64,000 nt of DNA from contig BDDD01002650.1 in assembly GCA_001972305.1 (NCBI GenBank), positions 101,305-165,304 on the forward strand, read 5' to 3'. The position numbers were made by a program, and so were the translations under genes. The notes beneath the pieces are model-generated. The model saw nothing but the letters and a program-made list of their open reading frames with translations. It was not told the DNA's origin and did no database searches. Shown here in pieces: positions 57,120 through 64,000 of the stretch (position 1 is its first letter; the number at the start of each line of letters is the position of its first letter). The stretch is from Cephalotus follicularis (taxonomy: Eukaryota > Streptophyta > Magnoliopsida > Oxalidales > Cephalotaceae).

Positions 57120-59669
57120 CTAGAACAAGTGAGAGTAACGCTCCCTCATCTCCTCTTCACGTTCCCAAGTTGCCTCTTCAGGACGGTGAAATTGCCACTG
57201 AACCTTTACCATAGGAATGGTTCGGTTCCTCAGCACCTGCGTCTTCCAATCCAGGATCCGCACAGGTAACTCCTCGCAAGATAGGTCATCTCGCACAGGG
57301 ACTGAAGCAAAGTCCAGGACATGCGGAGGATCTCGGACATATCCCCGCAACATGGATACATGAAAGACGTCATGCACACTTGACAGTGCAGGAGGTAAAG
57401 CAAGCTGGTAAGCCACCTCCTCAACTCTCTCCAGAACCTCGAAGGGACCAATGTAGCGTGGAGCTAACTTGCCCTTCTTCCCAAACCTCTGAACGCCTTT
57501 CCACGGTGAAACCTTCAAAAACACATGATCACCGACGTCGAAGGTTAAAGGTCTTCTCTTTACACTGTCGACATAGCTCTTCTGCCGGCTCTGAGCAGCA
57601 AGTAGTTTCTCTTTTATAAACTTGACTTTCTCAGAAGTCTCCTCCACCAGGTCTGAGCCCAACAAGGGTCGTTCACCAACCTCATCCCAACACACAGGGG
57701 ACCTGCACTTCCTCCCATACAAAGCCTCAAACGGTGCCATGCCAATGCTGGAATGATAGCTGTTATTATAAGCAAACTCTATCAAGGGAATATGGTCCTC
57801 CCAGGTACCAGCAAAATCAACAATACAAGCTCGGAGCATATCCTCCAGGGTCTGGATAGTACGCTCTGACTGGCCATCTGTCTGTGGGTGGAAAGCTGTG
57901 CTCAAGTTCAGCTTCGTCCCAAACGCTGTCTGAAACCTCCTCCAAAAGTTGGAAGTGAAGATCGAGTCTCTGTCACAGTCTATACTCACCGGAACACCGT
58001 GCAGTCTTACGATCTCCTTCACATACAACCGAGCCAACTTGCTCGCGGAGTCAGAAACATGAGTAGGCAAAAAGTGAGCTGACTTCGTGAGTCGATCCAC
58101 AATTACCCACACTGCATTGTGGCGGTTCTGAGTCAAAGGAAAACCCGAAACAAAATCCATCGTCACATGCTCCCACTTCCACTCAGGAATCGGTAGGGGC
58201 TGTAACAACCCTGCTAGCCTCTGATGTTCGGCCTTAACTATCTGGCATGTATAACACTTCGCGACATAGTCCGCGATCTCCCGCTTCATGCCGGACCACC
58301 AGTAGTGCCTTTTCAGATCTTGGTACATCTTAGTGCTACCAGGGTGTATACTGTACTGAGACTTATGTGCTGCATTCAACAACTCACTCCTTATCCAAGC
58401 ATCACTAGGAACGCACACCCGTCCCTTAAACCTCAGAACACCATCAGCATGCAATTGAAACTCAGACTCTGGACCCAGATTCTCTCGAATCTCTAGCAAC
58501 TCAGGATCACGCAGCTGTGCATCCTTTATATGGCCCAAAAGTGCTGGCTGTGCGTGAACACTTGCAACAAAACCCCCCGGTGCTCTGTTATAAGGCGACC
58601 ACTCCTGGAAGTCCTCCAACAACTTCCACTGAGACACCATGGCATTGGCAACCATGGCCTTACGGCTTAGGGCATCCGTGACAACATTCGCCTTCCCTGG
58701 ATGGTACTGAATACTGCAGTCGTAGTCATTAAAGAACTCAACCCAACGACGCTGCCTCATATTCAAATCATCCTGACTGAACAAGTACCTCAGGCTCTTG
58801 TGATCGGTATAGATCTCAAACTGTGCTTCGTACAGGTAATGTCTCCATTTCTGAAGAGCAAAAACGATAGCCGCCAGCTCGAGATCATGAGTCGGATAGT
58901 TCTCCTCATATGGCTTCAACTTCCGCGAAGCATAAGCGATCACCCTGCCTCGTTGCATCAACACGCAACCCAGGCCCTTGCCCAAAGCATCACTGTACAC
59001 TGTAAAGCCCTCATTACCCTCAGGTAATGCCAGAACAGGAGCGGAGATTAGCCGATCCTTCAGATCACAGAAACTGGTTTCACAGTCATCATCCCAAACA
59101 AACAAGGTTTTCTTCTGAGTCAGCCTTGTCAAAGGTACCGCTATCCTCGAGAAGTTCTGAATGAACCTCCGATAGTATCCCGCCAAACCAAGGAAACTAC
59201 GTACCTCTGTCACATTTCTCGGACGCGGCCAATCTCGCACCACCTCTGTCTTCGACGGATCCACCGCCAAACCCTCTCCAGACATAATGTGGCCCAAGAA
59301 GATCACATGGTCGAGCCAGAACTCGCACTTGCCAAACTTAGCATACAACTTATGCTCTCGGAGAGCCTGCAAAACTAACCTCAAATGATAGACATGCTCT
59401 TCCACACTCCTTGAGAACAACAGTATGTCATCTATAAACACCACCACAAACTGGTCCAGATATGGTCGAAACACGTCGTTCATCAAGGACATGAACGTTG
59501 CTGGTGCATTGGTGACACCAAAAGGCATAACCAAGAATTCATAGTGGCCATACCTCGTTCGGAAAGCAGTCTTCTCTACATCTCCTTCCTTCACCCTCAG
59601 CTGGTGATAACCCGACTTCAGATCAAGTTTAGAAAACACACTCGACCCTTGCAACTGGTCAAACAGATC
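57120..59669 (-). pseudogene. Element H pol: RT, RNase H, integrase, chromodomain
   Basis: 844 open codons from 59654. [53 protein letters not shown]. RNase [41 protein letters not shown]. Integrase: [54 protein letters not shown]. Then [34 protein letters not shown] and the chromodomain ([30 protein letters not shown]). Separated from the upstream frame only by the TAG at 59670, which sits in the RT motif PHI-x-DLFDQL. Confidence 0.93.
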
Positions 59670-60836
59670 CTAGATGTGTGGAAGAGGATATTTGTTCTTA
59701 ATAGTCACCTTGTTCAACATCCTGTAGTCGATGCAAAGCCTCATCGACCCATCCTTCTTCTTCACAAAAAGCACGGGCGCACCCCAAGGAGAAAAGCTGG
59801 GTCGCACAAAACCCTTATCGATCAAGTCTTGCAACTGCAACTTCAACTCTCGCAGCTCAGCAGGAGCCATACGGTAAGGCGCCTTAGAAACAGGAGCCGT
59901 ACCCGGTACTAGATCGATTACAAACTCCATACTCCTCCTCGGCGGCAAGGACGCTAGATCTGGAGGAAACACATCCGGAAACTCACTTACAACAGGAACC
60001 TCCTCCAGACTTTTGCCCTTTTCCTTCCTTGTGTCAACCACATGTGCAAGGAACCCCTCACACCCTTTTTCCAGATACCTTGATGCACGAATAAAGTATA
60101 TAATCGGCATCGAGAAGCCTCTGTCTCCCTGGAACTGGAAAGTAGTCCCATCAGGCAAGCAAAGATCCACCACCTTGTTGTAACAGTCCAGTTGTGCCCG
60201 GTAGGCTGACAACCAGTCCATACCCAAGATAACATCAAAGTCACAAAGGGGTAGCACGATCAAATCTGCACGCAACATAACACCTGCAACAGAAAGCTCA
60301 CAACCTCGGTACACCGAGTCTGCACACATGGAACCCCCAGAGGGTGTGCTCACATCAAGAACAAAAGGCATACAAACAGGAGACACATTCAAACATGATG
60401 CAAAACGGGAAGCAATGAAAGAATGTGATGCTCCTGAATCCATCAAAGCTCTAGCAGAGAAACCATAAACATATACAGTACCTCCCACAACAGAAGTAGA
60501 CTCTGGAACCTCTGTCTGAGTGAGAACAAAAACTCTACCTTTCACGATGCCCTTGCCAGTATCTCTGCGCTGTGATGGCCCTGCTGCGGAAGCACTACCA
60601 CCAGCTGGCCCAGTAGTTGTCGTCGCTGTTCCCTTCGGGCAATCCCTCACGGAATGCCCCGCTGTACGGCACCTCAGACATAGCCCTTTTTTCAGCCAAC
60701 AATCCTTCTGCTGATGGCCTGCACGACCACAGTGGTAACAAACCTCGGTCCTAGCATCACTCCCCTGGCTAGGAGCACCCTGTGAAGCTGTCTGCTGGTT
60801 TCTGTTCCTCGGGGACTTGGTCGGGGAACCACTGCC
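59670..60836 (-). pseudogene. Element H nucleocapsid, protease and RT N-terminus
   Basis: Two zinc knuckles ([28 protein letters not shown]), then the protease ([20 protein letters not shown]), a linker ending [19 protein letters not shown], and the start of RT ([28 protein letters not shown]). Same frame as gag and pol. Confidence 0.92.
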
Positions 60837-61715
60837 TTACCACTTGGATGATGCGGGTCTAGACTGACTCTGTGTCTGTCTGTTCTGCTGTGCTAGGGCC
60901 CTCTCGGCCCTGTCCTCAGTCAACACACTTTTCAACAGCCTTGCTTTATGGGTAACCTCTACCAAGGTACCAAGCTCCATCACCCTGATCCGTGACCGAA
61001 GATCCGGCCGCAAGCCCCTTAAGAACCTCCGGACCTTCTTCTCCTCATCTGCAACCAAGTAGGCTGAATGTCTGGCGAGCTCAACAAACCTGGCCTGGTA
61101 CTCGGCCACCGTCATCTCTCCCTGACGTAGCTCCAGGAACTTCGTCTCTCTCCGCTCACGCTCAATGTGTGGCACATACGCTGCCAGAAATTCCTCCTGG
61201 AAACCCTCCCAGGTGCCCACAACTCCGGTATCCTCCCATTTAGCACAGACCATCTCCCACCAGTGAGTGGCCTCTCCCCATAGCCGGTACACGGCAAATC
61301 TCAATTTCTGTCTGTCAGAACACTCCATCACCTCGAAAATCTTCTCAAGGTCCTGAAGCCATCTCTCAGCGGCGGTAGCATCCAACTCTCGCCTGAAGCT
61401 GGGCGGGTTCTGCCTCATAAACCTCTCTAGGTTTCTACCAAACCTGCTACCATCATCAAGAGCACCCTGAGCGGGAGCCATCGGCTGAGCCTGAACATAT
61501 AACCTCCGCATCTCCTCCATATTGGCTGCATTAGCGGCCATCAATTCCTGGTTGGCAGCTATCTGCTGCTGAATGTAGTCGGCGATGCGGTCCATGGGGT
61601 CTCTCACATTCGGCACTGCCTCTGGTGGAGCATTACGATCTCCGCCAACATTCACTTCCTCAGGAACATCCTCGTTCACGGCCCTACACCTTGCGCGTCT
61701 CCTTCGACCGTCCAT
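60837..61715 (-). pseudogene. Element H gag
   Basis: 292 codons from ATG at 61715 (MDGRRRRARCRAVNEDVPEE). The gag core has RWLQDLEKIFEVMECSDRQK, YRLWGEATHWWEMV, ELRQGEMTVAEYQARFVELA and FLRGLRPDLRSR. The TAA at 60839-60837 falls between core and zinc knuckles; one C-to-T change (CAA to TAA) would explain it. Confidence 0.92.
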
Positions 61716-61745
61716 AGGTTCCTATAAGAAAGATGTCATTAGTTG
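61716..61745 (-). other. Element H gag leader remnant
   Basis: About 30 bp of leader sequence remain between the gag start codon and the LTR stub. The primer-binding site is absent. Confidence 0.7.
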
Positions 61746-61948
61746 CAGCTGGCTGCCACGCCTCAGCAAGGGTCCAGTCGGCTGCCTCCCTGTGGCAGTC
61801 GGCTGCCCCTGCACAAAAACACACAACAACACACTTTCTTGCAACATTTCAACACGGGAAAGAGGGAAAACACGATTCTCATTAACACAAGGTGTAAAAT
61901 TACATTGGGAAGCAATATTACACATAAATGAAAATCCCGGGCGTTACA
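61746..61948 (-). repeat. 5' LTR stub of element H
   Basis: 203 bp matching the first part of the 3' LTR (56872-57074) closely, with a few differences. The LTR is cut inside block I at CAGCTGGCTGCC and joined directly to the gag leader. Confidence 0.9.
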
Positions 61949-62334
61949 CAGTGACAGAGTTCTTGACCCGATTCACTAGGCTTGCTGGTTTTGCTGGGTC
62001 CGCTGCAGGAACAGCATTGGAACAGGCAGAAAGGTTCAAGTGGAAGTTGCACTATCAGTTCCGGGGTAAATTGATCAACACTAGGTTTGCTGTTGTATCC
62101 GAAGTGGCTAATACAGCAAAGAATATTGAGCTGGAAAGGTTAGATTTCCAGGCTGCTCGACAGGAGTTTGACAGAAAGAGAAACAGAGGAGATTCTCAAG
62201 GGCAAGGTTCTGGACAGAATAAGAATAAGAATGGTAAGCGTGGGAAGAGAAATGATTACCGGGGACATCAACAGCCCGGTAATGACCAGAGGTAGACACA
62301 AGGAGCTGCGGATGTCCAGATTGCGAAATGTTAA
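61949..62334 (+). pseudogene. Element G gag, 3' part
   Basis: Resumes after element H with VTEFLTRFTRLAGFAGSAAG, then ERFKWKLHYQFRGKL, ERLDFQAARQEFDRKR and a basic G/N/K-rich tail. TAG at 62293 and TAA at 62332 lie in the same frame as the following block, in contexts explained by CAG and CAA. Confidence 0.88.
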
Positions 62335-64000
62335 GTGTGCGGTGGACAGCATCTGGTTGGAGTATGCTACAAGGCTATTGGGGACTGTTTTGTGTGTGGA
62401 CAGAAAGGGCATTTTGTGAAGGATTTTCCTGACCCTCGTGCGAAGGAAAGGGAGGGGAATTATGCAGATCATGGACAACGCAACGTAGGAGGTCGTGTCT
62501 TTGCTATCACGACTCAGCAGGCAGCTAACGCACTAGGTACTGTTTCGGGCCTTATTTATGTTGGTAACCGTAGGGCTTATGTTTTGTATGATACTGGATC
62601 GACCCACTCGGTTGTAGCGAGGTCTTTTGTTCGGCATCTTGGGATGTCTTCTCAGTTGCTTGATCCAACTTTGATTCTTTCGACCCCTACGGGTTCATCT
62701 GTTATGATATCTGAGTGCTTTTATGCTTGTCCTCTTATTTTCTATGATCGGGTTCGTGATGCGGATCTTTTGCCTATCGATATGTACGATTTTGATATGA
62801 TTTTGGGAATGAACTGGTTGGATCGACATCGGGCTACGATCGACTGCTATGCTCGAAGGGTTCTGTTTGGGCATGTGAATAGTCCTGAGTTTGTTTTTCA
62901 GGGTTCACAGCCGAGGAAAGAAGTGAAAGTTATATCCGCTTTGAAAGCTCGGAAGTTGGTAGCTAAGCGCGCTGAAGGTTTCTTAGCTGTTGTGAAGGAT
63001 GTCTCAAAGGTTGAGCCTCGCCTTGAAGACTATCCTGTGGTGCGAGAATTTTCTGATGTGTTTCCGGAGGAGTTACCGGGTTTACCTCCGCAACGGGAAG
63101 TGGAGTTTACCATCGAACTCATTCCCGGAGCGGCACCTATATCTAAGGCACCTTACAGAATGGCACCGTTTGAACTGCAAGAGTTGAAGGAACAGTTGCA
63201 AGAGCTGTTGGATCGGGGTTTCATTCGGCCTAGTGTTTCGCCATGGGGTGCTCCGGTTCTTTTTGTGAAGACGAAAGATGGGTCTATGAGGTTATGCATA
63301 GACTATAGAGAATTGAACCGAATCACTTGTCAGAATAAATACCCACTGCCTAGGATTGATGACTTGTTTGATCAACTCCAGGGTGCTCGGTATTTCTCGA
63401 AGATCGATTTGAGATCGGGATATCATCAACTTCGGATAAAGGATGAAGATGTTCCTAAAACTGCTTTCCGTACTCGGTATGGGCATTATGAGTTTTTGGT
63501 GATGCCATTTGGACTCACTAATGCACAGGCAGTTTTCATGGATTTGATGAATAGGGTTTTTCATGAGTACTTGGATCAGTTTGTTATTGTGTTCATAGAT
63601 GACATTCTTGTGTATTCCAAGTCGAAGGAAGAACATGAAGAACAGTTTCGCATTGTGTTAGGGATTCTGAGGAAGAATCAGTTATACGCGAAGTTCTCGA
63701 AGTGTGAGTTCTGGTTGGAACAGGTGGCATTTTTGGGTCATGTGGTTACAGCGGAAGGTATCTGTGTGGATCTTGCTAAAGTTGAGGCTATTACTAAATG
63801 GCCGAGACCTACCACAGTGACGGAGGTTAGGAGTTTCTTGGGTTTGGCCGGATATTATAGGTGGTTTGTGGAAGGCTTTTCCTCTATAGCCTTACCACTA
63901 ACTCAGCTTATGAGGAAGGGAGCGAAGTTTGAATGGAATAAGGAACGAGAAGCAAGCTTTGAGAAATTGAAGAATGGTCTTGTGTCCGCACCAATTCTTC
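62335..64000 (+). pseudogene. Element G pol: nucleocapsid end, protease, RT (open to the window edge)
   Basis: About 555 codons open without interruption to base 64000. Knuckle [14 protein letters not shown], with the last cysteine replaced by phenylalanine. Protease [11 protein letters not shown] at about codon 85, [96 protein letters not shown] (about codon 415-429) and [17 protein letters not shown]. It ends in the RNase H lead-in ([19 protein letters not shown]). Labelled pseudogene only because upstream stops separate it from gag. Confidence 0.9.

Larger units (their letters stand above)
55809..61948 (-). mobile_element. Element H: well-preserved F6 Ty3 element without a full 5' LTR
   Basis: Minus strand: 5' LTR stub (61948-61746), gag-pol in one frame (61715-57120), polypurine tract and full 3' LTR (57074-55809). 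The gag-pol frame has no frameshift and only two stops, TAA at 60839-60837 and TAG at 59672-59670. The catalytic motifs of protease, RT, RNase H and integrase are intact. Primer site and most of the 5' LTR are deleted, so this copy could not be reverse-transcribed normally. No target duplication. Confidence 0.93.
53287..64000 (+). mobile_element. Element G: Tekay-like Ty3 element (F7), runs off the window
   Basis: 5' LTR (53287-55150), primer site, gag, then nucleocapsid, protease, RT and the start of RNase H up to base 64000. gag is interrupted by element H (55809-61948). Integrase, chromodomain and the 3' LTR should lie beyond the window. Stops are few: 55418 TAG, 62293 TAG, 62332 TAA. Confidence 0.9.

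Overview
This window is a repeat-only stretch of a flowering plant nuclear genome, probably a large eudicot genome, although the species cannot be read from the sequence. The evidence is layer upon layer of plant-type transposable elements: Ty3/gypsy chromoviruses with long LTRs, an initiator-tRNA-Met primer site (TGGTATCAGAGC) and a C-terminal chromodomain (Tekay/Del-like), a Ty1/copia piece, a Tat/Athila-like Ty3 piece and a hAT DNA transposon. I found no host gene, tRNA, rRNA or CRISPR array. Nearly every open frame is a decayed transposon frame or a by-product of short repeats.

I sort the Tekay-like LTRs into families by their ends. F1 is TGTAATAACCGC...GGTGTGACA, F2 TGTAATATCCCG...GGTGTTACA, F3 TGTAACACCCTG...GGCATTACA, F4 TGTAACGTCCCG...GGTGTGACA, F5 is the LTR ending GGGGCGTGTCA, F6 TGTAACGCCCGGG...TTTACA, F7 TGTAATACCCTA...GGTGTTACA and F8 TGTGACGACCC.

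Layout. 1-333 is an assembly gap. 436-14777 is a minus-strand hAT element cut open by solo LTRs: an F8 LTR (2067-11075) holding an F1 LTR (4319-10413) holding another F1 LTR (5818-9157), plus an F3 LTR (12393-14354). Target duplications flank all of them (one imperfect), and the transposase frame rejoins when the inserts are removed. 14778-21647 is element D (F4, minus), broken by a solo F2 LTR (18332-20720). 21648-31964 is element C (minus), whose two LTRs do not match over most of their length. 31965-42366 is an older Tat/Athila and copia background holding two more solo F2 LTRs. 42367-50197 is element E (F1, plus), with complete gag-pol order but many stops. 50200-52483 is element F (F6, minus), reduced to LTRs plus a gag zinc-knuckle scrap. 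52484-53286 is unassigned. 53287-64000 is element G (F7, plus), running off the window and interrupted by element H (F6, minus, 55809-61948), the best preserved coding unit.

Two structural signals are not explained by ordinary annotation. First, several unrelated LTR families carry blocks of an iterated near-palindrome of about 10 bp, CAGTCGACTG, CAGTCGGCTG or GCGTCGACGG, with irregular spacers and often two blocks per LTR. In one F2 copy the second block uses a different motif. Second, almost every Tekay-like LTR here has an inverted repeat about 320-385 nt before its 3' end; the stem sequence differs between families but the position is kept. These are the best candidates for an undescribed cis-acting system in this lineage.
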